Below are positions 31,778-44,100 of a stretch of DNA of 64,000 bases, in pieces (position 1 is the stretch's first letter; the number at the start of each line of letters is the position of its first letter). The stretch is from Arthrobotrys musiformis. Its lineage: Eukaryota; Ascomycota; Orbiliomycetes; Orbiliales; Orbiliaceae. The notes below the pieces were generated by a model, which did no database searches, was not told the origin of the DNA, and was given only the letters and a program-made list of their open reading frames with translations. The position numbers were made by a program, and so were the translations under genes. The DNA lies in the NCBI GenBank assembly GCA_036971715.1, contig JAVHJL010000002.1, positions 4,062,501-4,126,500 on the forward strand. The letters run 5' to 3'.

Positions 31778-34686
31778 CTAACGTCGCCTGGCAGCCTCTG
31801 AATTTTGTTTGACCATTTCTTGGGCAGCCCAGTTACTAAAACCATCAGTTAGTTCCCATTGCACTCTATTATCTACGGGATGACAACTTACAGGACCGCA
31901 TTTGTGCCACGAGCATAGGCTTCGGCACGGTCTTTGGCGAGCTTCAACTTTTGGAAATCTTCCAATGGGACAGTTTTCTCCGGGGATGCGGGGGCAATAC
32001 CGGAGATAACGACGGATTCATGTGTAGACGGCTTCGGAGTAGGAATAGTCTTCGGCGAAATTTCCTCGTCTGGCGATGCAGCCAGGGGAATGCCGCCAGG
32101 GACCGCGAGCACCGTTGCGACAAAAGGCTCAGGAACGTGAGCTTCAACTTCAGGTTCCTGTGGAGGGGCTGGGGTGGCAACTGTAAGATCGTCAACCTTC
32201 GGTAACTCAGCGTAAACGACTTCGCCCGTCAATGCAGGCAAAGTGCCGAGCCGAGCCTCCTTTCGCATCTCCCGTAACATAGTCCGAGCGTCCTTCATGA
32301 CGACTGGCTTTGGCTTTGGAGCCTCGAATTTCTTCATTCTATCCTTGATACCGACGGCCGCAGATGTCCTTGGGGCTGTTGGCTGGGGGACTGGGGCCTT
32401 TGGTTGGACACTAGGCCTTGCAGTTCGATTTCCCGGGTCGTACTGGAAGGGGATTGGAACTGTCAAAGGCTTGGTTGATTTCACAGGCACAAATGGCTTC
32501 TTCGGGGTAACAAATTTAGCAGCTTTCACTGGCTCGCTCTCCTTCGGCTTTGCTTCCTCAGCCTTTGGGTTATCAACGGCGGGCGTTGGAGCTGGCGCAT
32601 TGGTAGGCACAGATGCTGCTGGTTTTGGAAGCGATGGGATAGATGGTTTCTTTGACAGGGTTACCGTCGCCTTAGTCAGTGTCGGAATAGATGGCTTCTT
32701 TGACAAAGTTGTCGCCGCCCGCGAAAGGGTCGGAATAGATGGTTTCCTAGACAAATCCGTGGTCGTTTTGGGCAAAGTCGACATTGAAGGCTTCTTAGCC
32801 AAAGTCGCAGCCGTTGGAAGCGTCGGGATAGAAGGTTTCTTAGATAGCGCAGGGGCCTGTACCCTTGGTAACGTCGGCATCGAAGGTTTCTTGGACGGGG
32901 TCGTTGTTGGTCTTGTTAATTCCAAAACGGATGGCTTCTTGGACGGGGTCGTTGTCGGTCTTGTCAATTCCAAAACGGAAGGCTTCTTCGATGGTGTCGT
33001 CATCGTTGTGGTAACCCTCGACAGAGTTGGAACTGATGGCTTCTTAGACAGGATAGTAGCTTGAACCTTCGGTAGTGCTGGAATCGAGGGCTTTTTCAAC
33101 AAAGACGAGGCTTGGGATTTAATTTCCACAATAGATCGACCAGGGGTGACCGGTTGCTGTGGTTTTGCGTTCGGAGCATCCTCCCGCCTTGGTTGGGAGC
33201 TAATGGTTGCAACCCGGGGAAGTGGTCGTGGGGCCGTCTTCGCTGCAGTTTCGATTGTCGCTTTGTCCTGGGCTTTGACTGGGGATCTAACTGGTGCGCT
33301 CTTGTTTGGTGCAATGACCCCAGGCCTATTCTGTGCTGGGGGGATTGGTTTTCGCGGCTCGGTTTTCTGATTAACAGCCTTCGTCGGCATCGGAACCGCT
33401 GCATCATTTGGCCCTTGTGACGTAGATGCCTTGACTTCATCCGTATTCTGCGAGACTACGCGAACCGTAGGTTCGGCAACTCTACCTGTAGCCTTTTGAG
33501 TTCGTAATAGGGCTGCTTTAGTGGTCGCGATGACTGGCAGTTTCTTCAGAAGAACGGATGGAGCCGCTTTCTGCTTCATCGTATCCTGACCAACGCTGCC
33601 GGACACTGGCGGTTGTTCCTTTTCTAGCCTTGTTTGAGAGACACTAACAATCGCCGACTTATTCCCTGGGTTTCCGGCCTGGGGGCCAAATTTAGGAGGT
33701 GCGATCGACTTCCTGGCCAGCTGCGCTTTCGTTGGGGATGCAAAACTTCCAAGGGATGGGACCTTGGGGACCACTTTTCGAGTCGGAGACGAAGTGAATG
33801 GGGATCCCAGAACCACGGGTTTCTTGTTCTTCGTGGTCGCAGGTGTGAAGACAAGTTTTGACTTAGGAGTCAATGCCGCAAAATCGAACGGGGTTGGCAA
33901 GCCGAAGGCTCCCGGCGCCATATCGGGAGCACAGCGGTCTATCAATGGTGTTGATATCGCCACAGGCAACGGCAGCTCCTCTGGCTGTTCGGCAGCCGCG
34001 AGCTTCGCCGCAAATGGCTTTACAGCGGGCTTGCCCGCCTGAGGGTCCTCACGAACCGCCTTCTTAGCTAATCGACTGGTAGATCGGCTAACGGAGGCCG
34101 GTGAGGGCCCCTTAGCAAACAAGCCCGCTGAGGCCAACTTGCTTGGAGTCTCATCAGGTTTCGAAACCTGACTAGGGTGAGGCCGAACTGGTGACGGGAT
34201 CTTAGATGGGCTCAGCTTCGAGGGAGCCCCAAGGCTGTCCCTTTCAGCTCGCCGACCCCGCACCATCGGAGCTGGTGGCACAACTGCAACCACCTCTTCT
34301 GGATGGCGTTCAATATCCGCCTCAATTGCCGTTTGCCTAGTCCGTCGGGTGCTTCTGGTTCGCCTTGTTGTCGTCACCTCAATCGTCTCGATCTCATCGA
34401 GGACGATAACATCTGGAGCCTTTGTCGCTTGACTTCTCGTAACCCTCACGCTCCTGTTCAAGACAGAGGTCCCGGCGCAGTGGGAACCTATCTCTGCTCC
34501 GTCGATAGCGGGGGCGGGTCGCTCTTCAGTACTGTAGTTTTCCTTGCGAGTCCCCGCCTTGGATCTCGCCCTGGTTGACCTCCTCACGGGCTCTGGAAGC
34601 TTGATGTTTTCGGTAACCTCTTCAAGGGGTTCTCTGCTGTCTGCATTTTGCAGCGCAGCGGCCTGCGACCTGGTAATCCTCGGCAT
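31778..34686 (-). CDS. Large disordered protein with ten KKPS(I/V)PTL-type repeats, unknown function
   Basis: Two exons, 31892-34686 and 31778-31835; 2853 nt, 950 aa. I do not recognise the family. The chosen start (34684-34686) gives MPRITRSQAAA; the frame is open to 34725, upstream. Almost the whole protein is Pro/Ser/Thr/Lys-rich and disordered. Near the N-terminus are two TRSQA motifs and an Arg-Thr cluster (TTRRTRSTRRTR). Many S/T-P sites (SPSKIPSPVRP, LTPKSK, SSPTRK) suggest phosphorylation by proline-directed kinases. Ten repeats with core K-K-P-S-I-P-T-L lie at about residues 527-691. The C-terminus, completed by exon 2, is a short predicted helix (KLAKDRAEAYARGTNAVL then NWAAQEMVKQ). 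Basic repeats would suit binding to nucleic acid, microtubules or an acidic partner, but that is speculation. It is divergent from the PD-(D/E)XK-like gene. Confidence 0.7.
32615..33106 (-). repeat. Ten degenerate 15-18 residue repeats, core KKPS-x-P-T-L
   Basis: Ten units, each with (L/P)-S-K-K-P-S-(I/V/M)-(P/L)-(T/E/S)-L, follow each other with 5-9 residue Thr/Ala linkers. Two adjacent units with core KKPSVLEL are almost identical at DNA level (32900-32990), pointing to recent duplication. The others have diverged at DNA level but keep Lys-Pro-Ser, which suggests selection on the motif. Confidence 0.9.
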
Positions 34687-36407
34687 GGTGCTGATATCTG
34701 ATCGATGCGACGAATCGCTACACAATCAAGAAAGTCGGTGGGAATGTTGACGGAAGGTATGGAATCGGAAGAGGTCGGGTCCGGCAGAAGACAAAAAGGA
34801 TACCAGCAAAACGTGATCTCGCGATCCGTCGGAATGCCGTCTATGATATGCAAGAAAAGGGGAGCAGGGAGTGGTGGGGCTGCATCGAAATTAAATTAGA
34901 TTAATTTCTGCGCGGCAGAAAAGGGTGTTGTTCTGAAGTTGTGTTTACCAGGATCGGTTAAACGTCAACAAATCAAATCCCCTAGCCAACGGACGTGACC
35001 TGACAGGCGGCGATTAGCGAAAGATTAGATTAGATAACGCGGGAGCGGGAATGCCATATCCCAATCGGGAAACCACACACGCGCAACACAATCTGCACCA
35101 AGAGGCGCCCAAGATCTTGCACTGCCATATTTGGAACCACACGGTCGGGAGCTGTGACATGACGAAGCGGCTCCTAAGCTAGACTACATACTTTCTGGAA
35201 GCATTGTTAGGGTGCTAGCTAGAACTGCTCTTCGGGTGTGCTAGCACTACCCACTAATGCGGGCATTGCGGACATCCCGATTTGCTTTTCAGGGGTTCGG
35301 CGAGTGATAGGTGTCAGAGAGACCGCCATGGTTTGCACAACCTCAAGCTTTTTTGACAGAATGGCTCCACATTCCCAAAAAATCTCTCGCTTTATGATAA
35401 CTTATCGGCCTATTTGTTCTTCAAATATTTAACCGTCAATTCTATAGTTCTGGACCTGTCTACTGCACAATCGTATGAGAAATCTCCCCCTTAAAGCAGA
35501 GGCCGGTCCATAAAACTGTCCATGTGACTACATTCGGTGCTGTGCCACATAACCGGCCCTGCAACAATTCCTTAATATAGACCATTTTTCGACCGTTATG
35601 CTTGAATACTTTTCAGCAGCCATGCCTCTACTATTGGTAGCCTAAAAACCGCACCCAATCCTTGACTAAACCGGTCCAGAGTCGGAAGGTTTCTTGTCTA
35701 TGGGCGCCGCTTTCAAGGCAGTTTTTTGCAAATTTTGACCACCATCAGTGTTGTTGAAACGACTAGCTATTTGAATTAATGAGAGGTTCTAGATTCATTA
35801 TGAACATAATTGTTATTTTTTATTCATTCTGACCAATTTTACCCTAGCTTAACTCTCGTATTTTGGGCGAGAGAGTGTGACTTGGAAGAAAAGCCTGTGT
35901 TTCAAGGAATACCGCATACGTAGGCCGACGTCGAGTGAGGGGTAAGGCATACCGCATAGACCACTCGAAAGCTCGAATCCGAATCCTCCCCCCTCGAAAA
36001 ATCAAAGCCTTCCCACCCGAAAACTGGAAGCCTTCCCATTCGGACATGGAGCAACCCATTCCCACTTGTACTTCCTATTTTTGAAATGGCTTAGACCATG
36101 GAGGGAGGCTTTTGCTCATAATTGGCTGATTTTCCCTTGTAGGTAACAATACTTTTGGGGGAGAACTGTTCTATAAAGCGTACAGCCGCTATCTACTCGT
36201 TCGCTTGTCCATTTCCACCCTTTCGTTTCTCAGCACTAGTTCTCCCAAAGTAGGATTCGTCCGAATACCACCCAATAGCCCCAATTTTTGCCGTTCACCC
36301 TATCATTTTTCATGCCTCGACTGTTCTTTTTTATTGACTATATTCTCCCATATATTTTTACTCTAGTTCTCACCACATCTATTAATTATTTTACTATACA
36401 AAGGGAA
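34687..36407. other. Divergent intergenic region, KKPS-repeat protein / PD-(D/E)XK-like gene
   Basis: These 1.7 kb contain no recognised gene. Base composition changes from mixed (34.7-35.2 kb) to T-rich (35.3-36.4 kb). No inverted terminal repeats or long direct repeats were noticed. Confidence 0.5.
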
Positions 36408-37903
36408 ATGGCCAAAATTTCTGTTGCCAGATCCAACCGTAGTGAGTGTCGAGAGCGAGGTCCGATGTCGAGGACTACCAAGAGCAAGCCCAAACCAAAA
36501 CCAGCTCCGCGGAGTTCGAGTAAGCGTCGAATTTCGACACCTTATAATAACATCGATTATAAAGCCAATGTCCTAGCTCCTGATAATGTCAGAATCCTCG
36601 AGAAGGATATTATCAGCAAGTTAGGTCGGCTGGATCGGTCGGGTCAAAACATGCTAGATCTCTACTTTTCTATCAAGGATAGGATCGTTTGTCATAGAGA
36701 GCAAGTAAGTAATCTGTTGTCCATTATATTGTACTTTTACCTGTTGTCCAGTCCTCTGTATGAACTACCTGCGGCTGCAAAATACCTTTGTCTTCGGGAG
36801 TAGAAAAGATATTATTCCAAGAGCGCGATGAAAGGTCCGCCCGGGCGCCCGCAAGAGATCGCTAACAAAGCATGCTTTTAGACCACAGCAATAGACTCGC
36901 TAGTCGCAACTTGCTACCGCATCCTAGGATGTCGCGGTGGGCGCAGGTCTAGCTTCGGTCAGCATAGAAATCCTGATTGGGAACAATCCCTCGACGAGAG
37001 CCTCACTTCACAAGAGGTCGCTCTGGATATCGCTGAGTACCTCTGGCGGTCAGACTCTCGAATGGCAGCTAGACTGCGACGCGGAGAGAAAAAGAAACGG
37101 GCGGAGGAGTTGTTCCAAGACCACCTTATCGCCGAAGTTAAAATATTTCAAAATCTTCTGTTGCACGAAGGTGATCTCCAAGGGTAAGTAGGACTCTCTT
37201 CTTCCATGTTCATATGACTATTCTAAACCTATTCTAATATTCATTTCCTCATACTTAGCATGAGCAATCATAAAATAAACAAGGAAATAGGACCGGAGAA
37301 TGTAACCGCTAACATTAAGGACCACATCAAACCGGACTACCTCTGTGGCTACCCAGACCCAGAGTCAGTGTTCTCGATATCCCGATCTGTCTGGGAAAAA
37401 ATTCCCGAGTCAATACGCTTACTTACGCCTAATGCTGGTCGAACTACCGAGAGCCTCTTCCTCCCCTTCCTGGCTTTCGAGCTTAAATGGAGAGGTACGC
37501 CAGAGAGGATAGTTAAAAACCAGCTGGCTCGATGCTTATCAATAATCGCGGAACGACAAGCTAGACTCGAAGAACTTTCAAACAACGTGAGTACAAAACC
37601 TATTTTCGGTCTTACTGGAGTCGAAAGGAACTTCACTCTTTGGGTAATGTTTCGATATGAGACAGATTGCGATGAGAACAAGGTGCATTATGTGAGTATA
37701 CTACTCTCTCATGCTAAATTTAAATATATCGGATTTGAAAAATTCTGACGGTTAAATAGGATATGTGTGAACTCGCCTCCTACGATTTAACATCTGAGGA
37801 ACATGTTGAGGAATTCCGCGCAGCGATGACTAACATCCACGACTGGGTGGAGAACGAAAGGAAGGCCCATTTTATGCAGTGCATAAGCTCTATCAAACCA
37901 TAG
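36408..37903 (+). CDS. Unknown protein with PD-(D/E)XK nuclease-like motif
   Basis: Four exons: 36408-36704, 36882-37183, 37259-37691, 37760-37903; 1176 nt, 391 aa. No family was recognised with certainty. The first 50 residues are basic and disordered (KPKPKPAP, SSSKRR). The middle is helical and charged (WRSDSRMAARLRRGEKKKRAEELF). The last 190 residues look like a compact alpha/beta domain containing P225-D226 (KPDYLCGY), then E274-L-K276 in LAFELKW, and N286-Q287 on the following helix (ERIVKNQLARCL), then PIFGLTGVERNFTLWVMF. P-D-(x47)-E-x-K followed by Q fits the PD-(D/E)XK active site seen in many nucleases, and resembles fungal families of unknown function with a LxFExK core. The frame reads through a GTGAGT at 37587, which I treat as coding because the read-through keeps a beta-hairpin-like sequence. 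Nuclease activity is not shown. Confidence 0.6.
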
Positions 37904-38517
37904 ATACACGTGAAGCGCACCGACAGTCTAAGGGCCAAGTATGGCGGGTAACTTGGCCGATTCTTGAAGCCCAGTCTCGATCTCATAGAATCTGTGACTC
38001 TATCAGTTGGAGATGAACCTCAGAATTGTCTGATAGGATACCCTCGTCTACTCTATAACTAGGCTGTATATACGTATGTACATACCTGGCCATATAGCAT
38101 TACTGGAAGTACTACCCGGGTTTACTGATACATTGATATCGACAGATGATTGTAATTTTGCACTTTGTTTTTGATCCGTTCCATGCGCATGCAGTGTTTT
38201 GCTTTGAGTTTTATCAGCACCATGCAACTTCGACCTTCGCAAGTATATAGTTTTTCTTGTAGTTACTTGAAATTTACAATTCCACTTCTCCAGAGTATAT
38301 TTATTTTTAAGTACAAGGCGGGCACGTTTACCCAATCTAATGCCAATATGCTTTGAGACATGCTCGTGATATGCCCGGTTTCGTGTTGTGCGTTATATTC
38401 TGCTCACCTTAGCTCGCTCCTTGTGTCGTCATTGGGCGTCGTCGCGAGTCTCAACATTGCATTGATACATCACCCAATCGTGATTGACATGATCCAGTCC
38501 ACCTCTCCGACCCCGGA
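37904..38517. other. Spacer between PD-(D/E)XK-like gene and CCZ1
   Basis: These 614 bp hold the 3' end of one plus-strand gene and the promoter of the next. No gene, RNA or clear site was identified. Confidence 0.5.
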
Positions 38518-41127
38518 ATGGCGTCGTCGCAGGCTCCCCCATCGAAAACCCCCGCATCCCTTTCCTATCTCGCCATATTCAACCCCTCACTTGGGCTTAC
38601 AGACGAAACACTCCCGGACCAGATCGTCTTGTGGACGTCGCGCTCGCCGGCTTCACAGAATGAGTGCCTGAGACAGATAGGTCTCGCGCAGGGGATCATC
38701 GAGTTCGCAAGGTATTTACAGTTATCTGTTCTTTCCGACACTACCGTAGTTTTCATTCATAGACAGGGCTCGTGTCTCTGATCAAACTTATAAAGTCAAC
38801 ATGAAAGCCAACTCGCAATCTTTCCAGAGGTTTCTCTGGAGCGCAGGACTTGAACGTCGTTGAAACACAAAAGAGCAGAATCGTGCTCCATGAGATTGAG
38901 GCCGGGTGGTGGATTCTCGCTGTAAGGAGTTGTAACAATTGAAATTTCAAAGTGTATCGCTGCTGACGATGGCATCCGTAAAGTCGATTGATCTTACACA
39001 AATCCACTATCCGACTGACCCGCCGACTACGGAGTTCTCACCAAGAGAAGTATCGCCACATTCGGTACTGATCGCGCAACTTAAGACGTCGTATCGACAA
39101 TTTATACTATTCAATGGGACACTCGATTATATACTATCAAATCACGGGCGAGATATTCTCGTTCAGCGGCTAGAGAAGTTCTATAACGAATGGGCATGGC
39201 GGTGGGAGGTTATGCTATACGGGAACCCGGCGGTGGATGTATGGAATGGGATTAAAATTGGCAGAGGGGTTGGTGAGGAGGAAAAGAATGTACTCGGTGG
39301 CTTCGCGGATAGGAATCGGGCCGAAGAAGACGGTTCGGAACGAATGATCGATCTCGTCGTCTCTCGCTTCGGGAAGCTCCCCGGCGACGAGAAGGATGCG
39401 AAGAAATTCAAACCAGGATTTTCCACCCGAGGGACCGGAAGAATACCTGGCCCTGATGACGGGTGTATTTACAGAGGCCTGGGGAACCTAACGAAAGAGA
39501 GTGTGAGGGATTTGGCAGAATGGATGGCAAGATGGTATCAAGATGGAGACTTGTCGTTCGACTACAAAAGAGAGCGGCCATCGAGGAAAAAGGCCCGTCG
39601 CAGGAAACCCAAAACGACAACAGCCCCTCCCCAGACGGAGCCTGAAGCCTCAACGTCGGAGGCCACGACTACAGTAACGGCAACAGCAGCACCTGACGGA
39701 CCGACTTCGGCGGAAGCGGAGATAGCAGCACCTGAGAGTTCGGCTTCGGTGGCAGCGGAGGCAGCAGCATCTGAGGGATCGACTTCGGTAGCAGCAGAGA
39801 CAGCAGAACCCGATGAAGGAGCTAGCCAACCGGAAACTAGACTGCCTCCTCCCCTTTTTCCAGTGGAACCCCAGCAGAGCACCCAGGGAGGAGAACCAAC
39901 GCCCGAACCTAGTTCTAAGGACCGTAAATCTAAAGATAAGGGCAAAACAAAGGGGAAGTCGCCCAACGACGCCGGTGAATCGAACAATGGCCAAGCCTCG
40001 GGGTCTAAGGGCAACAATAATTTGATGCTAAACGTCCTCACACTGGGCACGTACGGCGTATACTCTGCGTGGAATCGGAATAAAGAGGGGGGGCCATCTA
40101 AGGAGGATACATCAGAGCAAAGCGGGGAACAAAACCTCGCGGAGGTATCTGGCAGGTTTATTATTGGGTACACCGGCGCCTTGGATGACGAAGAAGAGGA
40201 CCCAACCACGAACGATATGAATGTGGACCAGAAGGACTTCATATCAACAACTATTTGGGTTGCGAGGAGAAAGGATATGTCACAAACTGGGGATAGTGCA
40301 GACAAGCAACCTGTTCTTGAGGAGTGCCGTCTGGTTGCATATGCCGTGAGTGTCTCGATCTGCGGACCATACCCTTCAAATACTAATATTACACTTAGGC
40401 ATATCCCTTCATATTTGCTATGCTTTTCCATTCTAATAACGAGTCCCTTAAGAAGCCGAGCTTTTACAAGCTACTACACCAACAGTTAGGGCCTTTGAAA
40501 GGTCCACTAATATCTTCATCTGAGAAGCAATACCAACCGTCAAATCACAAAGGCGTTTTCGACCTTATATTTGATCCAGCAACCTTAACTGTGCACACAT
40601 CCCTACCCAGTATCCCCGGTTCCGACGACCAGCCAGATACCCCAGCCAACGGAGGGCTCCCGAGAGTGGAGGCTCTCCATGTTCACTCGCAAATACTGAG
40701 GGTAATTGAAGACACTAGGTGGAAAGACATTCCCCTCGGCGCCCCAACCGGAGAAAGAGAAAGAACCAACAGAACGAATCGGGGCTGGTGGATCGCCTGG
40801 ATGCGCCTCGAAGGGGTTGAGCCACAGAACAGACCTCAGCTAACATCTACGACATCCCCAGCTGCCACTGTAGATCCGCAGGTCGAACAACAGGGTCTTG
40901 TACCACCTGCAGACGAAATTACGTCTTTTATCGGCTCGGTTAGCAAGCATCGACGGGGACGCCGAGAAGCATTTATTATCCGAAAGGGGTCCGATCACAG
41001 AACGCATGTACGTGCTTCGAAAGACAGCAAGAGCGGGTTTTCCATCCCAATAAAATTAAGCGGCGGACTTGGCATCGATACTAAACATTATTTCGACCAA
41101 TTATTAAATCTTACAGCAAGGACTTAG
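38518..41127 (+). CDS. CCZ1: Vacuolar fusion protein Ccz1 (Mon1-Ccz1 Rab7 GEF subunit)
   Basis: Four exons: 38518-38711, 38828-38921, 38984-40345, 40399-41127; 2379 nt, 792 aa. The N-terminal longin domain carries the family's signature: LSYLAIFNPSLGLTDETLPDQIVLWTS, LRQIGLAQGIIEFAR, then VVETQKSRIVLHEIEAGWWILA across exon junctions, followed by LIAQLKTSYRQFIL and FYNEWAWRWEVMLYGNPAVDVWNGIK. Residues about 299-462 are an Ala/Thr/Glu/Pro-rich disordered insert with short tandem repeats. Exon 4 holds the C-terminal longin-like part (AYPFIFAMLFHSNNESL). Ccz1 pairs with Mon1 to activate Ypt7/Rab7 on late endosomes, autophagosomes and vacuoles. The length suits filamentous fungi. It is the last gene before the long gene-poor stretch. 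Confidence 0.92.
39676..39830 (+). repeat. Imperfect Ala-rich tandem repeats in CCZ1 insert
   Basis: Three units of about 14-16 codons of the form (A)-A-x-E-x-S-x-S-V-A-A-E share GCAGCACCTGA/GCAGCATCTGA and TCGGCTTCGGT-like DNA blocks. They lie in the disordered middle of the protein and probably vary in length between strains. Confidence 0.65.
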
Positions 41128-44100
41128 AGCGTTTGGTTGGATGTTATGGCGTGATGGAGCACGCAGATGTGTCTACATATGGCGTCCGCATTAGTCCTTT
41201 TTTTTTGTCTCGCCGAGTGAGATAGCCGAAAGCCGGGGTTAACTGGAAATGTGATCCAGAGGATCTTTATGCGCTCATTTGATGAATGCCACCTTTGAAA
41301 ACGTAAAGTTGCGTATGTGGCGGGGTAGAGGGTACCTGGAGGTACCTTTGGGATGTTGCATCCACACTATCCATTTTTTGAAGGAGTCTTTTTTTTTTTT
41401 TTTTTTTTTTTGAGGATCTACTTTTTAGTGCGGTTGGTTTGAGGGGAAATTTAGAGCCCGGGGGATCATAATGCAACAGAGCTAATTTATTTTTTTTTCT
41501 TTGTTGTGTGTCTGTCGGGTGACGACTCGTCTACGATCTGGAGTATTGGCTTTTTCTTGGTGTGCTTGCTTCATACCCCACGAGCTCTGTCACAAATTTA
41601 CAAATTACGAACTCTATTATGAAATTAGGATGGAATTATTTAGTGTTATTATTATTATCATTTCTAGAATGTCCCCGGGTTTACAGGAAGTTTTAAATAT
41701 AGCAGAAAGACAGTTTCACATCTGACTATCTTTTGGTGGGTTTCAGAAGGGAACGACCATTTGAGGCGCATAGGCCCGAGAGGCTTAGGCGCAAGCGAAT
41801 GTCTACGATCTCGTGGTAAATATATTCTTTCTTCCTTTGATAGATTTGTGAAAAAGGAACGAAACGGTATCCCAGGTCATAATCAATGCTTTCCCGGTGG
41901 TAGGATAAAATCATCGGATTATAATTTAATGAGGGGGAACTCAAATATGGCGGCCTACGGCGAAGGCGCTCCGCAGAAGGGAACGAGCACATGATTTCAC
42001 ATTTTCCAGAAGAGAGTATTGTATCATATTCATTAACAGGATGGTTGGGGTACAAAATATGCATGTCAGCATTTAAATCACATAAACGTGCAATGGTATT
42101 TATATTTGAGGGTTGCTTAATGCGAAGCCTGATATGATTACTGTATATTGTATAATACACAAAGCGTGTAGACGAGATGGTGTGGGTGTGAGGCTCCAGG
42201 ATTTTCAAGGCAAATGCAGAAGAAACGGGATTTGCCATGCTGGAGGATAATTGGATGGATGGGAAAATGCAGGCTTTTTTTCTCCATGCACCCCGTAGGG
42301 CTGCGTAATCAATTACCTATCAGGATGAGTGCCACTGTGCGATTGTGGACAGTCTGTGCTTCCCATACTCGCACTGTCCATGCGGACGACGGGTGCTTGC
42401 ACCTTGTTGAGACGGGAATTATGCTGTTTCGATACTTTTTGCGCGGCGAGCTCCCCCTCTAGAATGATATTATCACTTGGGTGTCACCGGAAAGATTGCA
42501 CGAGAATATGGTGACCATCGTGGGATGTAGCTTGCGCCTTTGAAGTATGTCTTTGATAGATGGGTGTGAGAAGTCGTAGACGTCTCCGAAGTCCTACGGA
42601 GGGGGTCTAGTTGGAATATGATATCACAGCGGTCAAACCAACCTATCTCCAACATTGTATCCACAGACATATGTCCAACGTAACCCGTGGCACAGTGAGT
42701 ACAATCCGCTGCAGCTGCACAGGACTCCACTATAATTATCACATTTGCATCTGTCCTATTCTTAACACTCTACCGAGTAAGCTGCGTGATCCCGTCTGGG
42801 TCAGGCACTTCCTGCTACCTTCTGACGTCACGGAAAGGCGCAGGTCCCGAGAGGTTGCATTTCGATATCCTACTATTTTCGTTTCCAATCCCGATCTTCG
42901 TTCGTATTGTCCCGTATTTTTCTTTCTCTTGGGATTCGTTTTTACTCCGCAGCTCCGCAGCCCGGGCTTTGGGAAAGCACACCGCGAATCTCATCACTCA
43001 TCTCATCTCGAGTGAAAAAAATCTCCGTTTTGACTAGAACCAATTAGGATGTCTGATGAGAAAACGGGCCAATGCTACCGCCGACACGGGCCAGGAACGC
43101 GCGGGTGCCGTGAGAGCGGGATTTCGAGGAAGGCCACCCAAAAAAAATTTTGTGTGCTCTCAAAAAAAAAAAATTTTTCATCTCAAGTTTTCGCAATCGG
43201 TGGTGTCCCGTAAGCGCTAAAAACTACCGTTGGAATCCGGCGCAGTTGGACACCCTAGCTCCTTCATCGATCATCCCGACTGGATGGGAACCAAATCCAA
43301 CGGTTGTGGGGATTTCGGAATTAAAAAAGAATGAAAAAGAACAAGTTTTTTATGGCCGTGGCGTCGGTTCCTATTGCTTCTGGAAAAGCGAAATGTTTGT
43401 TTTTTGTGGGTTTATGGCGTTCTTTGATGAGGTCTGTCGCACCATCTCGAGGCGGACTAGGGGGGCTCATCGGTGCCTTTATCAGATTTTCCCTTCATGC
43501 CAAAGACGTAGCTCGTCAGTTCGCGTTCGCGTTCTAATATCAGATCAGGGTGAAGCTATCGAAGGAGCTCCTGTAGCAGAGCCCCATCTCCACATCGAAA
43601 CGGGGAAGGATTACTAACCGACTACTAGATGACCAGAATTGTGGTTCCTGGCATATCACATTTTTTGGGTCAACGAAAGAAAGAAAAGAAGGCTACGAAG
43701 AAGAAAAGAAAGCGATGCCATGCCGTTTCTTTTGCTGCAAGGCTTATGCAATTCAGACGAAACGGTCTGCTTATCAAAGCAAACATCAAATTAACGACCA
43801 CCGTGCGAGCAACCACACCCTCTCGGTCATAGAGTAAAGTTGCTATATCTATATCGAACTGGATGATATAAGAGGAGCAGCCGTGTGATCCAAGATAATC
43901 TCGAGATTAACCGCTTCGTTGGTTGGCTATGTTTTACCTGCGCTTGTCCACTTCGGAATTTTGCAACTTCGGAACCGACGAGATGGGATGGGATACCATG
44001 ACCATGACACGAGGAGCCTTAAGCTTGATAGAAAAAAGGTGAGCAGGTACCCCCAAGCTGTATGGGGCATCTTGAGCCACACCCGTCCATCTTGAGCCGA

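Noticed and set aside
32243..33064. 273-codon plus-strand frame with Gly/Val/Phe repeats
   Set aside because: Mirror of the KKPS repeats on the other strand; the minus frame is three times longer and has a proper start and spliced end.
32615..33106. KKPSIP repeats as SxIP microtubule-tip (EB1) motifs
   Set aside because: SxIP needs one residue between Ser and Ile; here Ser is followed directly by Ile or Val, so the motif does not fit.
34687..36300. Transposon relic in the region of changed composition
   Set aside because: No terminal repeats, target-site duplication or transposase-like frame could be seen.
36288..36407. N-terminal hydrophobic extension of the PD-(D/E)XK-like protein
   Set aside because: The extended frame begins at TTG, and the DNA is T-rich leader. 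The ATG at 36408 starts the basic N-terminus. An ATG at 36312 remains a less likely alternative.
37587..37640. Intron donor GTGAGT at 37587 in the PD-(D/E)XK-like gene
   Set aside because: Read-through keeps frame and a hydrophobic strand pattern to the next donor at 37692; no good acceptor restores the frame earlier.
43150..43617. 155-codon plus-strand frame in the gene desert
   Set aside because: Starts beside A-runs giving a Lys run, has mixed composition and matches no family I know. Treated as chance.
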